64,000 bases of DNA from NCBI RefSeq assembly GCF_004336985.1, contig NZ_SJUO01000007.1, positions 16,739 through 80,738 of the forward strand. The letters are read 5' to 3'. The notes beneath the pieces are model-generated. The model was not told where the DNA came from. It did no database searches and saw only the letters and a program-made list of their open reading frames with translations. Of the stretch, positions 8,719 through 17,699 are shown piece by piece. This DNA is from Exiguobacterium sp. SL-9. GTDB lineage: Bacteria > Bacillota > Bacilli > Exiguobacteriales > Exiguobacteriaceae. The translations under genes were made by a program, and so were the position numbers. Within the stretch, counting starts at the first letter, position 1. Every line of letters starts with the position of its first letter.

Positions 8719-9948
8719 TTAGCCGTTTCTAGAACACTCATGAGTCCGAATCCAAAGATGATGGTCATTCAAATAGTGAAATACGTCACTCCATGAATTG
8801 TAGGTGACCACGCTCTTTTCATGGATGATGTTATCCATGTAGTTGCTGAATGTTAATGCTCCCCATTCTTCTTCAAAGACCTTTTCGATACCGAAGAACA
8901 CATATTCTTGCGTAGATGGGTCAAACTCAGCCAGTAATATACTACCAATAAACTCTTTGGCTCCTTCAGGACCGAAACTCACCCTCGACCCGTGTTTCGT
9001 TGACAGGACGTGATAAATATTATCAATAGTTGACTTTAACAGGCCGTGAGAATAACCGCTCACAAATTGTTTGAAGGAGTCATCCTGTTCAGTTTTGGCG
9101 GCAATGAAAGGTTGTATTTTATCCTTCATAACTCTTTCTTTTACCATTTTTAACGACTTCTGCATCTCAGAAGTATCTATAAAAGCCTTTAATTGAATTA
9201 AAATTTTCTCCAAATGTTGCTGTTTGAAGCCGTCATCAATATCAGGAGAATTACAAATTAAATCAAAATAGAACTCTAAAGCGTATCCTGAGAATCTCAA
9301 GGCGTTTCGGTACATGTCTGACATTGGCACATCATCCTCATCATACCTTGACATATAGGTGGTTTCTCGAGATTCAGACGGGTCAATTTCACCTTCTCCT
9401 ACGGCAATCCAATATAAAGCCTCATTTGTGTCATCTACTTCATCGTCATAATCGCTAGGTCCATTCTTTCGAGTGGATCTATATTCAAATGATTTAAAGT
9501 ATCCTTTTTCAAGTTCCACACCTTGCACTAGATCTCCTAAGCTGTGAAAGACAGGAAGAAGGTATCTGCCATTGTGCGTTTCAACCATATGTTGAGCCAT
9601 ATTTTTAGTAATTTTTTCTTTTAACAGGTCAAGATAACTCATCACCAAGTTTTCTTCTTTGTCATAAAGAACAAATTCAAGATTGGTTTTCTGTCGATTG
9701 AACAAATAAAGAAAGCATTCGGCGATGATTCTATCACCAACAAAAGGTGACACGTGAAGTTTAGCCCTCTCGAAAATGTGATTAACGACTTCTAGTTCAT
9801 CCATACCCGTGAAATTCTGAATGGTGTCAACGGTTTTAGAAACGAGTTTCTGTGTATCTTCCTGTCTTCGATATACCTTGTCATATGTGTTCAATAGATA
9901 TTCTATTTGGCTGTTAAACGCTTCGAACAGCTCATGATCAAAAGACAT
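8719..9948 (-). CDS. Uncharacterised 409-aa soluble protein
   Basis: I do not recognise this family. The protein is acidic and mainly helical in appearance, with no signal peptide, membrane segment or P-loop. An acidic loop (DYDDEVDDTNEA) lies near residue 170. The C-terminal region (about 320-400) looks more globular, with SFGPEGAKEFIGSILLAEFD and a Trp-rich end. The ATG at 9948 has an AAAGGGG ribosome site 9 bases upstream. The downstream TPR gene is probably co-transcribed. Its place beside an integrase, between two defence-like blocks, fits accessory cargo, but there is no direct evidence of function. Confidence 0.7.
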   Translation of the reverse strand: MSFDHELFEAFNSQIEYLLNTYDKVYRRQEDTQKLVSKTVDTIQNFTGMDELEVVNHIFERAKLHVSPFVGDRIIAECFLYLFNRQKTNLEFVLYDKEENLVMSYLDLLKEKITKNMAQHMVETHNGRYLLPVFHSLGDLVQGVELEKGYFKSFEYRSTRKNGPSDYDDEVDDTNEALYWIAVGEGEIDPSESRETTYMSRYDEDDVPMSDMYRNALRFSGYALEFYFDLICNSPDIDDGFKQQHLEKILIQLKAFIDTSEMQKSLKMVKERVMKDKIQPFIAAKTEQDDSFKQFVSGYSHGLLKSTIDNIYHVLSTKHGSRVSFGPEGAKEFIGSILLAEFDPSTQEYVFFGIEKVFEEEWGALTFSNYMDNIIHEKSVVTYNSWSDVFHYLNDHHLWIRTHECSRNG

Positions 9949-10861
9949 TTCATGAATCCCCTTTCGTTATGGAAGAGAAAAGTGAGAGAGTATCATATAA
10001 AGCCTAGATGCATCACTCCGTTTAATTTTTGATCTTGACCATATTTGAATTGCAAAAAATGCTTTATGTATTTAATTGGTCTAACATCTCTTTTGATATG
10101 AAACTAAACGTTCTGATTGATCATTCGGACTTTTGACGCTTGGGAATGTTTCAACTGACCAGTTTGATTCATTTAATTATGTAGTTCAATCGCATATTGA
10201 AAATCCAATATTAGTTAATATTCTCCTTAAAAACTTACAATCCTTCACTCATTAATAATTATTTTTCCATGTATTCATATTTATAATTTTACTTATATTT
10301 AAACTTTAACATGCTCTAGATTTATAGATGATAAGAGGTGATAAATGACATACCAATGATCCATTGACCCAGCGGCTCTGGTTATAAAAGTTCATGACAA
10401 TCTTTGAAATGTCGTATGCGATAAAGTACCCGTGAATCCAGTTCATTATAGTCATTGTGATAGAGAGATTAAATTTTAAAGGGATCTGTAAAGAATTAAT
10501 CGACAAGTTGATGATTGCAGTCTTCTAGTATGATAAGAGCCAACGTCCGAAGAAAGTTCATGCTTTAAATACCAAGACATTTAACCACATAAATAGATGA
10601 GTGAGAAATAACGCCTAAGGTCGATGTTCGTCTTTCGGGAGGACTCTTAAAAAAATGCTCAAGATGGTCTAAGTCATGCAGTTTGGTACTAGGCTGGAAA
10701 AAAATGAGGTCTTTAAGGGAGTTCGATAAGATTGATTAAATGAAATGAAATCTCATATAAAAAAATCCCTAATGAAAAATAGATTTAAGATATCATCCAA
10801 TTAACTACTAAAGGGTAGGTAATACATATTTTATTTCCTTATAAATTTTCAAGAATGTGAT
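9949..10861. other. AT-rich intergenic region with no supported gene
   Basis: About 910 bases lie between the 409-aa gene and the small membrane-protein gene. Short open frames exist, the longest 66 codons at 10306-10506 on the minus strand, but none has a convincing ribosome site or a family I recognise. The region may hold promoters for the left-hand operon or decayed genes. Confidence 0.5.
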
Positions 10862-11224
10862 TTAATTCCTGTTCTTGTCTATCTGTTCGAGCATAGTTTG
10901 ATTGAATTGTTTGTCCCGTTTAGAGATTTTTTCAACCGGATCATAGCCCCCATACGAGAAATTCATTTTACCGTCCGTTTTTTGAACGTAGAGATAATAA
11001 GTGATTGTTTGTTCATCATCGAAAGTTACAAGATAAGCAAAACCGAACTGGTCAAAACCTCCAGATTCTATGTCATAGGAAGAGGGCGAATAAGAATATT
11101 TATCACTAAGGAATTGTATAAGGTATTCTTCTCTGCTATTTTTCTCAGAGGTATAATAAACAAAAATCAAAATCGCCATAAAGGTTATAATTATCAAGAA
11201 AACAATTGATGGTTTTTTTAACAA
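10862..11224 (-). CDS. Small single-pass membrane protein, DUF3139-like in layout
   Basis: The 120-aa product has one N-terminal membrane helix (IVFLIIITFMAILIFVYY, residues 7-24) and an extracytoplasmic tail of about 95 residues rich in Tyr, Ser and Asp. The start is a TTG at 11224 preceded by GGGGAG. Layout and size recall small secreted or anchored proteins of the DUF3139 type, but I cannot confirm the family. It is divergent from the secreted hydrolase gene at 11297 with about 70 bases between the starts. It may take part in the same envelope-related function. Confidence 0.6.
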   Translation of the reverse strand: MLKKPSIVFLIIITFMAILIFVYYTSEKNSREEYLIQFLSDKYSYSPSSYDIESGGFDQFGFAYLVTFDDEQTITYYLYVQKTDGKMNFSYGGYDPVEKISKRDKQFNQTMLEQIDKNRN

Positions 11225-11296
11225 AATAAACCACTCCCCTTATTAAAATTGTAATATTTATAATGTAATTAAAAAATAATGACAGGAGGTTTTCAA

Positions 11297-11980
11297 GTGA
11301 AACATTTCTTTAAGATTTTCTTGTTCAGTATTGCATTGATTTTAGGTTCACTTCATCCGATGGCTCACTCATATGCTGAAGAGGATGCTACAAGTGAAGA
11401 CTCCATATCTTTCGAATCGTTTGAATTGATTGAAACAAATTCAAACGATTTTGGCACAGGGACATTTGCAATTACGGATCCAGGTGGTAACAGTGGAGGG
11501 AGTATCAAATACCCCAATTCCAATATAACCGTTCGAACAGGCGATATCTTGATTTCGTCAAAATCTTGGGATGCCACAAATTTCGTTGGCCATGTAGCAA
11601 TCGTGGGAAATGATTTGCGAGTAAAAGAGGTGTTACCTACAAATCCTTCACGTAATGTGACATTAGCAACACACTTGGCTGCACAAAGTGGATATCCGGT
11701 CAAAATTTATCGGCATTCAAGTAGTGCGGCATCTTCACGAGCGAGTACTTGGGCTACAAATAACATAAGTAAAGTAAATTTTTATATTTTTACAACGACC
11801 CTAAGCGGTGTCTCTTGGAATTACTGTTCAAAATTCGTTTATCAGGCATATAAGCAGACGGGTACGAGTATAGGGAAAGTTTCTAGGACTGGTAGTCCTA
11901 GCGGACCTCAAATCCAAACTGAATACATGTTGCCAAATAATTTGGCATATGGCATGAACTATATCGGAACTTACAAGTAA
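11297..11980 (+). CDS. Secreted NlpC/P60-superfamily (YiiX/YebB-like) cysteine hydrolase
   Basis: The 227-aa protein begins with a signal peptide (Lys, then a hydrophobic run, cleavage probably after SYA). The mature part has the permuted papain-fold signs of YiiX/YebB-like enzymes: a GDILISS strand, the His of VGHVAIVG at about residue 100, and the likely nucleophile Cys of NYCSKFVYQAY at about 178. Such enzymes hydrolyse amide or peptide bonds in the cell wall or other substrates. The GTG at 11297 is chosen because AGGAGG lies just upstream at 11284-11289; an ATG at 11279 would precede that site. A strong two-sided hairpin follows about 85 bases downstream. Confidence 0.75.
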   Translation: MKHFFKIFLFSIALILGSLHPMAHSYAEEDATSEDSISFESFELIETNSNDFGTGTFAITDPGGNSGGSIKYPNSNITVRTGDILISSKSWDATNFVGHVAIVGNDLRVKEVLPTNPSRNVTLATHLAAQSGYPVKIYRHSSSAASSRASTWATNNISKVNFYIFTTTLSGVSWNYCSKFVYQAYKQTGTSIGKVSRTGSPSGPQIQTEYMLPNNLAYGMNYIGTYK

Positions 11981-12064
11981 CTTCGCTAAAGAACAAAGTT
12001 CTTACATATGAAGTTAATAGATTTGTACCTTGGAAGGGATTAAAAATTAGAATTCGTATATTAA

Positions 12065-12113
12065 GAACTCAGAAAGGAAAAAGACGTTTTATCGTCCCTT
12101 CCTTTCTGAGTTC
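12065..12113. terminator. Strong bidirectional terminator
   Basis: GAACTCAGAAAGGAA (12065-12079) pairs perfectly with TTCCTTTCTGAGTTC (12099-12113). It lies between the convergent hydrolase and XRE genes and overlaps the stop codon of the XRE gene. Confidence 0.8.
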
Positions 12114-12330
12114 ATTTAAATTTATCACTAAAAAAATCACTTAATGAGATTCCGAGCCCCTCACAATATTTTTGAATCGTACTAACTTTTGGATGCTTGG
12201 TACGACCATTCATTAATTCTGAAATCGTAGTTTGATTCAGTCCGCCTTTTTGGATAACTTGATTAATCGTCATGTTTCGTTCAACAGCGAGTTCTTTCAT
12301 CCGCTCGATGATTGCCTTGTTTAACTCCAC
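12112..12330 (-). CDS. XRE-family helix-turn-helix regulator (short)
   Basis: This 72-aa protein is almost entirely a Cro/CI helix-turn-helix. MTINQVIQKGGLNQTTISELMNGR carries the turn and recognition helix, and KVSTIQKYCEGLGISLSDFF forms the last helices. The start is a GTG at 12330 behind GGGGTGA. It is divergent from another XRE gene at 12669 across a 338-base region with palindromes, an arrangement like a repressor pair controlling a switch. It may control its own transcription and that of the transfer operon. Confidence 0.85.
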   Translation of the reverse strand: MELNKAIIERMKELAVERNMTINQVIQKGGLNQTTISELMNGRTKHPKVSTIQKYCEGLGISLSDFFSDKFK

Positions 12331-12668
12331 TCATTCACCCCACAATCATAATACTCTCTACATTCTTACTTATTCTTTATAAACGCTTCTATTCCTCTAC
12401 CTATATCAATCTCTTGAAATCCGTGAACTTACAGTTCTTTTCTCAAGTCATAAATTAATTTGTATATTAGTAACACAAATTAATGATTATTGAGTTTCTG
12501 TTGCTTGCTAATCTCATTTTAGAGCGCTTTTCGACAAAAATAGCAATCTATAAAATTCTGACATATCAGAAAACTGGTGACTAAATAGATATTTCCTGAT
12601 ATATTCTAAGCAACAAAAGGAAACATTTGTTTGGTCGCCGCTCTGGTTTATCAGAAAGGGGAAGCCTT
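12331..12668. promoter_or_regulatory. Divergent control region with two operator-like inverted repeats
   Basis: The AT-rich stretch between the two divergent XRE genes has ATTAATTTGT (12454-12463) mirrored by ACAAATTAAT (12475-12484). It also has the palindrome TTCTGACATATCAGAA at 12556-12571, with a related CCTGATATATTC downstream. These look like repressor sites. An AAAGGGGA ribosome site at 12655-12662 sets the start of the next gene. Confidence 0.5.
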
Positions 12669-13157
12669 ATGTATCGATTCGGGGAATGGTTGAAGGAAAA
12701 CCGCCAGCTTTCGGGCTGGTCGCAGGTCGAATTATCAGAGAAAACGCTCGGGGAGATCTCGCAGCCCGCCATCAGCCAATATGAACAGAACCGTTCGGTG
12801 CCGTCGATCGCAGACATCGATCATCTGGCCCGCGCGTTCGGACACACACTAGCTACCGTCCCTTGGGACGCCATCGATTTCGGTTACGGGGCAAAACGAT
12901 GTATCACGAAACTTGAACGGCGCCGTTTTGACTTGAAAGAGCTCCCGCAGGCCGACTCGGTCCGCACGTTCGATGGGAAGACGTATGAATTGCACGGCTT
13001 CCTCGGGATTGAGGAAGAGAGCGGCGAGGCGGTCCAGCTGACGCAACTCTATTACCGGATTCGCACAGTAGTCAGTGATTCACATATTTTGGCCAAACGG
13101 AAAAATCCGGATGACGAGCTCGTCCACGTCAAAAAGCGAAAAAACGTTCGACAGTAA
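12669..13157 (+). CDS. XRE-family transcriptional regulator at head of transfer operon
   Basis: The 162-aa protein has an N-terminal Cro/CI helix-turn-helix (about 4-62: WLKENRQLSGWSQVELSEKT, ISQPAISQYEQNRSVPS). A C-terminal part of about 100 residues is unrecognised and perhaps used for dimerisation or sensing. The ATG at 12669 is chosen for its AAAGGGGA ribosome site six bases upstream. Composition changes sharply to GC-rich here and stays so through the transfer operon, so this gene belongs to the conjugative backbone. It is the likely regulator of transfer genes. Confidence 0.8.
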   Translation: MYRFGEWLKENRQLSGWSQVELSEKTLGEISQPAISQYEQNRSVPSIADIDHLARAFGHTLATVPWDAIDFGYGAKRCITKLERRRFDLKELPQADSVRTFDGKTYELHGFLGIEEESGEAVQLTQLYYRIRTVVSDSHILAKRKNPDDELVHVKKRKNVRQ

Positions 13158-13168
13158 CCGACATCGAC

Positions 13169-13422
13169 GCAGCAGCACATCCTTAAGGATGGTCTCCTCC
13201 AATCACATATCGGCGTGTCCCTCACCAGTGACCGGGTGGGCGGGATTTACGCACAGATGGTTCGGCGAGAGTCGCCTAAAACTCGCCACAAGGTCACCGT
13301 ATCGTTCCGGGTCATCGAAAAACCCTGTACAGCTCCTTCGATTCATGAGGAGCAGAGTTCGTGGGGGAACGGCTAGAAACCCACCGCACCGAATCCGACT
13401 GTCCTTAATGATGTGTTGCTGC
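13169..13422 (+). ncRNA. Possible structured RNA closed by a 26-bp helix
   Basis: Bases 13169-13194 can pair with 13397-13422. In RNA this gives 25 of 26 pairs, three of them G-U wobbles, with one C-U mismatch. Inside lie further stems: GGCGA/TCGCC at 13264-13268 and 13272-13276, GCTCCT/AGGAGC at 13332-13337 and 13348-13353, and GTGACC (13228-13233) with GGTCAC (13292-13297). The segment lies between the XRE gene and the first transfer gene and carries no convincing protein. A MITE-like insertion with terminal inverted repeats, flanked by ACATC on both sides, is the main alternative. The strand is assumed to be that of the operon. Confidence 0.45.
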
Positions 13423-13455
13423 ACATCACGAGATCAAGGGAAGGAAGTGTGTACT

Positions 13456-13638
13456 GTGGCATCAAAAGAACAGAAACAGAACCGTAGCTTCGCCGAGAAA
13501 CTCTTACGCATCCGTGGGAAGGACTATGAGGAGTGGCTCGACGAGCAGCATCAACAGGTCATCCAGGACAACCAGGAACTCATCATGGAGGCGCTCGAGG
13601 CGAAGCTCAGCTTCAAGTCGCCGGCGCACCAGGACTAA
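13456..13638 (+). CDS. Small charged protein at start of transfer operon
   Basis: This 60-aa hydrophilic helical protein starts at GTG 13456, nine bases after AAGGAA. A GTG nine bases earlier is possible. It is rich in Glu, Gln and Lys with no membrane segment, and I do not recognise a family. Its stop lies 12 bases before the VirB2-like gene, so they are certainly in one transcript. It may be a small regulatory or assembly factor of the secretion system. Confidence 0.6.
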   Translation: MASKEQKQNRSFAEKLLRIRGKDYEEWLDEQHQQVIQDNQELIMEALEAKLSFKSPAHQD

Positions 13639-13650
13639 GGAGGGAACGAC

Positions 13651-13875
13651 ATGGGACTCAATGAGACAGGGCTCAGCTTGCTTCAGTTCTTTCAGGGGCT
13701 CGCCGTCATCGCCGCAGCCATCGCCTTCGCAATCGGGGGCTTCTACTTCATCTTCGGCGGGGATCGGGGCCGCTCGAAGGCGGTCGGTTGGCTCGTCGGA
13801 GGCGCCGTCGGTCTGATCATCGTCATGGGCGCGTTCACGCTCGCCGAGATGGTCGACCAGAACATCAAATTCTAA
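13651..13875 (+). CDS. VirB2/TrbC-like pilin or small membrane subunit
   Basis: The 74-aa protein has two hydrophobic helices (about 12-33 and 44-64) separated by a short charged loop (GGDRGRSKAV). This is the layout of VirB2/TrbC-like subunits of type IV secretion systems and of small TraA-like proteins in Gram-positive transfer operons. A strong AAGGAGGG site precedes the ATG. It precedes the VirD4, VirB6 and VirB4 homologues in the same operon. Function is inferred from layout and position. Confidence 0.6.
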   Translation: MGLNETGLSLLQFFQGLAVIAAAIAFAIGGFYFIFGGDRGRSKAVGWLVGGAVGLIIVMGAFTLAEMVDQNIKF

Positions 13876-13945
13876 TGCTCACTTACGCAGCGTTCCAATC
13901 GGAAGGCTTTTTTTGTTGCTTGAAATGAGAGGAGGAACTAACGCG

Positions 13946-15046
13946 ATGCTGTTTGTACGATTTACGGACGTGCCCGACACACGGATCCAGAACTATGAGC
14001 GGCTCCCCTTCGCCGAGGCGGTCATCGCGACCCATGACCTGCACCAGGCACTCAGCGAGGAAGGGACGAGCTGTTCCGGTGACTTCCGGCTCTTCGACCA
14101 GACAGACGAACTGCTCTATCGGGGGATGTTCACGTTCGGAACCGAAGGCACCTATCCGAACCTGTATCATCAAGTGAAGGACCGCGTGCAACGGATCCGG
14201 ACGAAGAAGGAGGACAACGCGAAGAAGATGTGGCTCCTAGACGAGATCGAGACCGAGACACCGGACGACTATAAGCGTTCGTCCGCCAAATCGAATCTGA
14301 TTGTATCGTCAACCTATCAGTCACGGCTGACCCGACTGCAGCGCCGCCTCATCTACGGGGCGGCCGCAGCCGGGATTCTGTTCACATCGTTGTTCACTGC
14401 CACCCAATGGTTCATCGACAAGGAGGCACACGCTGAACAGGTAACCGGGGGCGAACAGGCGTGGCTGGATGCCTACGACCAGGCGCTCCAAGGCGAGGAA
14501 TCCTCACTTATCCAACTGCTAGAGCGGAAAGACCGGTCCGAGGAAGAGGATGCCTTATTGGTCGACCTCTATCTCGCAGAAGGAGAAGACCAGAAGGCAC
14601 TCGAGCTCACGGATGACCCCATCCTGATCGAGACGAAGCTGGCCGGGCTCGATCTATCCGATACAGAGAAATTGGAACGGCTCCATGACTTCCAAGCGTC
14701 ACATCCGACCGACGAGGGCGCTTTCGATATCGCCGTACTGGAACGGAACCATGAGATTGTTGCCAAGACGAAAGACGTGGAGTGGACCGCGCCCCGCGTC
14801 TCTGCAAAAGTGACCGCCTATCTCTTTCTCGGGGACATCGCGTCCGCAAATGAATGGGCGTCCAAGACGAACGACCCTAACGTACAAGAAAAAATCGACG
14901 CGTACCAAGACATTACGACCACAATCGACGGACTGAACGAGAAACTGAAGAAGACCTCTAGCAAGGACACTTCGGCCCGTGAGAAGATTCAAGCCGCTAT
15001 CGCTGCTGAAGAAGTTGAACTAGAAACAGTTCTTTATTCAGATTAA
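13946..15046 (+). CDS. Single-pass membrane protein of the transfer operon, EssB-like in layout
   Basis: The 366-aa protein has a cytoplasmic N-terminal domain of about 130 residues, one membrane helix (LIYGAAAAGILFTSLFTATQWF, about 134-155) and a long helical, TPR-like extracytoplasmic part (about 165-350) rich in Glu, Asp and Leu. Cytoplasmic domain, one helix and helical outer domain resemble EssB/YukC of type VII secretion, but there is no sequence motif to prove homology. ATG 13946 follows GAGGAGG. It sits just before VirD4 and may be a scaffold linking the coupling protein to the channel. Confidence 0.55.
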   Translation: MLFVRFTDVPDTRIQNYERLPFAEAVIATHDLHQALSEEGTSCSGDFRLFDQTDELLYRGMFTFGTEGTYPNLYHQVKDRVQRIRTKKEDNAKKMWLLDEIETETPDDYKRSSAKSNLIVSSTYQSRLTRLQRRLIYGAAAAGILFTSLFTATQWFIDKEAHAEQVTGGEQAWLDAYDQALQGEESSLIQLLERKDRSEEEDALLVDLYLAEGEDQKALELTDDPILIETKLAGLDLSDTEKLERLHDFQASHPTDEGAFDIAVLERNHEIVAKTKDVEWTAPRVSAKVTAYLFLGDIASANEWASKTNDPNVQEKIDAYQDITTTIDGLNEKLKKTSSKDTSAREKIQAAIAAEEVELETVLYSD

Positions 15047-15060
15047 GGTAGGTGAAATAA

Positions 15061-17424
15061 TTGAGAACTCAGTCTCTATCACCACGATTTTCGATACGCC
15101 TGATCTTCCCCGCCCTGTTCTGCCTGTTGGTGTTACCGGTCGGGATTTTTTATCTGCTGAACGGGGTCTACAACATCATTCGACAAATCATGACTCCAAT
15201 CGTACACGACGGGCTGTTGGCCGGAGCGACGATTCCGACGCTCTCCCCCTCCATGTTCGTGGAGGTAAGTCTTCCCTCTACGGCCGTCTTGATAGGACTG
15301 ATGGCGTTCAGTCTGTTCATCGGACTGATTGTCTTCGGCAAGGTATGGCTGAACTTTCGGGACCTGCGAAAGAACCAGAAAGGGAGTGCCCGCTTCACCT
15401 CGTTCGACGAACTGAAACAACAGTACCGCCGCGTACCGGACCGGAAGAAACGGTATGACGAATCAGGTGGTGTCCCCGTCGGACGTGTCAAAAACGAGCT
15501 GTTCATCGATGATTCGCCCGTCAACAACCTGGTCATCGGGACGACGCGGTCCGGTAAGGGTGAGACGTTCGTCTTCTCGACGATCGACCTGTACAGTCGG
15601 GCGCGTGACCAAGCGAGCCTAATCATCAACGACCCGAAAGGCGAACTCTTCGCCGCCTCGAAAGAGACGCTCGAGCAACGTGGCTATCAGGTCGAGGTGT
15701 TGAACCTGATGAACCCGCTCCAATCGATGTCGTACAACCTGTTGCAGCTGACGATTGACGCGTTTTTAGAAGAGAACTACTCGCTCGCCCAACAGTATGC
15801 GCGCTCGGTCGCCTTCATGTTGTACCATGACCCGAAGGCACGGGACCCGTTCTGGGCCAACTCGTCGATCGACCTGTGTACGGCGCTCATCCTCGGCCTC
15901 TGTGAGGAGGCGAAGGACACTCCGGAGAAGATCAACATGTACAACGTCGCCCTAATGCTCTCGGACCTCGGCTCTCGGACGATCGTGACGCGACAAGGGC
16001 AGGAAATCTCGGCACTCGACGAGTTCTTTCAGCGCTTTCCTGAGAATCACCCGGCCCGGCTCCAATTCGCGACGCTCCACTTCTCTGGTGGCCAGACACG
16101 GGCAAGTATCCTGGCTAACACGAATGCGAAGCTCGGCATCTTCACCTTGAACGGGACCGGAAAGCTGACGTCGATGAACTCGCTCGACATGCGACGCATC
16201 GGATTCAACCGCTGGATCAGCGGACGGAGCGAGCCTTTGACACGGCTCACGGTCAGATTCCCCGACGGGACGACCTATGCGCTCACGACGGACGACGACG
16301 GTAGCTTCATCCTATACCATACGTCAACACTCCAAATTGGGGACGTCGTTCAAATCTCAATCGACTCAAGCACTGCGACGATCCAGCTGGAAGCGCATGA
16401 CGAGGAGAGTGGACGATTCCACTACGCAATTGACGGGACGATACAGATCCGTGAAGTGATGCACCAGCTCCTTCCCGTGGCGGTCTTCCTCATCGTCCCG
16501 GACTATGACCCGACATTCAACGTCATCGCGTCCCTATATATCAAACAGGTATACACGGCGCTCGCTCGTGTCGCCTCGCAGACGAAACAAGGTAAATGCG
16601 AGCGTCAGGTCGTCTTCCTTCTCGATGAGTTCGGCAACATGCCGCCAATCGAGGGTATGGCCAACATCATCACGGTCTGCCTCGGCCGCAACATGCGTTT
16701 CAATCTCGTCATCCAGGCCTACTCTCAACTCGAGAACCTATACGGGGAGGATTGGAAGACGATCGACGGCAACTGTGGGAACACGCACTATCTGTTGACC
16801 GCGGACGAATCGACCGCCGAACTGATCTCGAAGAAGCTTGGTGAGGCGACCATCGTCACTAAGTCCCGGTCCGGGCAGACGTTCTCACTCAAGAAATCGA
16901 AGACGGAGAATGTGGACGGTCGTCGGCTCATGACGGCGACTGAGGTCATGGGGTTAAAGGAAGGCGAGATGCTCATCATCCGTGTCATCAAGCGTCAGGA
17001 CACGAAGAAACGGCGCATCCAGTCATATCCGATCTTCCTGAGCGGCAAGACAGCGATGAAGTACCGCTACGAATACCTGGCGGACGACTTTGACACGGAC
17101 CGCTCCCTGCATGACATCGATATTCCCTGCCGTCACGCCGGTCTCGACTTCGAACAGATCCGTATCCGTTTCGCGAAGCATGAAGACGAAACGGAAATTA
17201 ACACTCCATCGAATCAGGAAGAAAAGCCACTGACAGTACGTGACGTGCTGCAGGACAGCATCCTCCGCTCGATGTTCGAGGGACATGACATCGGTGGGAT
17301 GTCCCTCCCTGAGTTCGAGACGAACCTGAACTTAGGAGTATACGACATCACCGACAGCCAGAAGAGCTTTCTGAGCACGATGATTGCGAAGCGACTCGAG
17401 AAACTGAAGCAAGGCACACCGTAG
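15061..17424 (+). CDS. VirD4/TraG-type coupling protein with inserted beta domain
   Basis: The 787-aa ATPase has two N-terminal membrane helices (about 10-40 and 72-98). Walker A is GTTRSGKGE (about 160-168), and Walker B is VVFLLDEFGNMPPI (about 517-530). Coupling proteins bring the relaxase-DNA complex to the type IV channel and power transfer. An unusual feature is an insert of about 85 residues (about 382-465) between SLDMRRIGF and VAVFLIVPDYD. It contains DGTTYALTTDDDGSF, the pattern of a carboxypeptidase-regulatory-like beta-sandwich. The start is a TTG at 15061 after AGGTAGGTG. The C-terminal 150 residues are variable and probably bind substrate. Confidence 0.9.
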   Translation: MRTQSLSPRFSIRLIFPALFCLLVLPVGIFYLLNGVYNIIRQIMTPIVHDGLLAGATIPTLSPSMFVEVSLPSTAVLIGLMAFSLFIGLIVFGKVWLNFRDLRKNQKGSARFTSFDELKQQYRRVPDRKKRYDESGGVPVGRVKNELFIDDSPVNNLVIGTTRSGKGETFVFSTIDLYSRARDQASLIINDPKGELFAASKETLEQRGYQVEVLNLMNPLQSMSYNLLQLTIDAFLEENYSLAQQYARSVAFMLYHDPKARDPFWANSSIDLCTALILGLCEEAKDTPEKINMYNVALMLSDLGSRTIVTRQGQEISALDEFFQRFPENHPARLQFATLHFSGGQTRASILANTNAKLGIFTLNGTGKLTSMNSLDMRRIGFNRWISGRSEPLTRLTVRFPDGTTYALTTDDDGSFILYHTSTLQIGDVVQISIDSSTATIQLEAHDEESGRFHYAIDGTIQIREVMHQLLPVAVFLIVPDYDPTFNVIASLYIKQVYTALARVASQTKQGKCERQVVFLLDEFGNMPPIEGMANIITVCLGRNMRFNLVIQAYSQLENLYGEDWKTIDGNCGNTHYLLTADESTAELISKKLGEATIVTKSRSGQTFSLKKSKTENVDGRRLMTATEVMGLKEGEMLIIRVIKRQDTKKRRIQSYPIFLSGKTAMKYRYEYLADDFDTDRSLHDIDIPCRHAGLDFEQIRIRFAKHEDETEINTPSNQEEKPLTVRDVLQDSILRSMFEGHDIGGMSLPEFETNLNLGVYDITDSQKSFLSTMIAKRLEKLKQGTP

Positions 17425-17440
17425 AGAGGAGGCCGAACCT

Positions 17441-17683
17441 ATGGCCGAGAGTGCGAGAGAGAAGAGAATCCAGAACGAATTACGTGTCGTCGCGAGGATC
17501 ATCGAGACGCAGCGAGTCCGCCTCGAACGGGGCGACGTGCTCAATATTCAGACGACCGATGGCTTTCTGACCGTCTATCAGGACGACACCTCAGACATCC
17601 CAAAAACTGTTACACTAATAGATAAGTTCGACTTCCGCGTCAATTTAAAAGTCGCGGATCTATTGAAGGGGAAAATCGTCTGA
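17441..17683 (+). CDS. Small conserved-looking transfer operon protein, unknown
   Basis: This 80-aa soluble protein starts at ATG 17441 behind GAGGAGG and follows VirD4 by 16 bases. The N-terminal half is a charged helix (EKRIQNELRVVARIIETQRV) and the C-terminal half reads as beta strands (GDVLNIQTTDGFLTVYQ). I recognise no family. Base composition falls towards AT near its end, at the left border of a foreign patch that continues into the VirB6 gene. Confidence 0.6.
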   Translation: MAESAREKRIQNELRVVARIIETQRVRLERGDVLNIQTTDGFLTVYQDDTSDIPKTVTLIDKFDFRVNLKVADLLKGKIV

Positions 17684-17699
17684 CGGAGGGGTAAACGTT

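Noticed and set aside
10306..10506. A 66-codon open frame on the minus strand
   Set aside because: There is no recognisable ribosome site, no family match and low-complexity composition; it could be a decayed gene but is not supported.
13075..13447. Long open frame spanning the segment before the 60-aa gene
   Set aside because: It is rich in Arg and Ser, has no plausible start and coincides with the paired stems; the real gene starts at the GTG at 13456.
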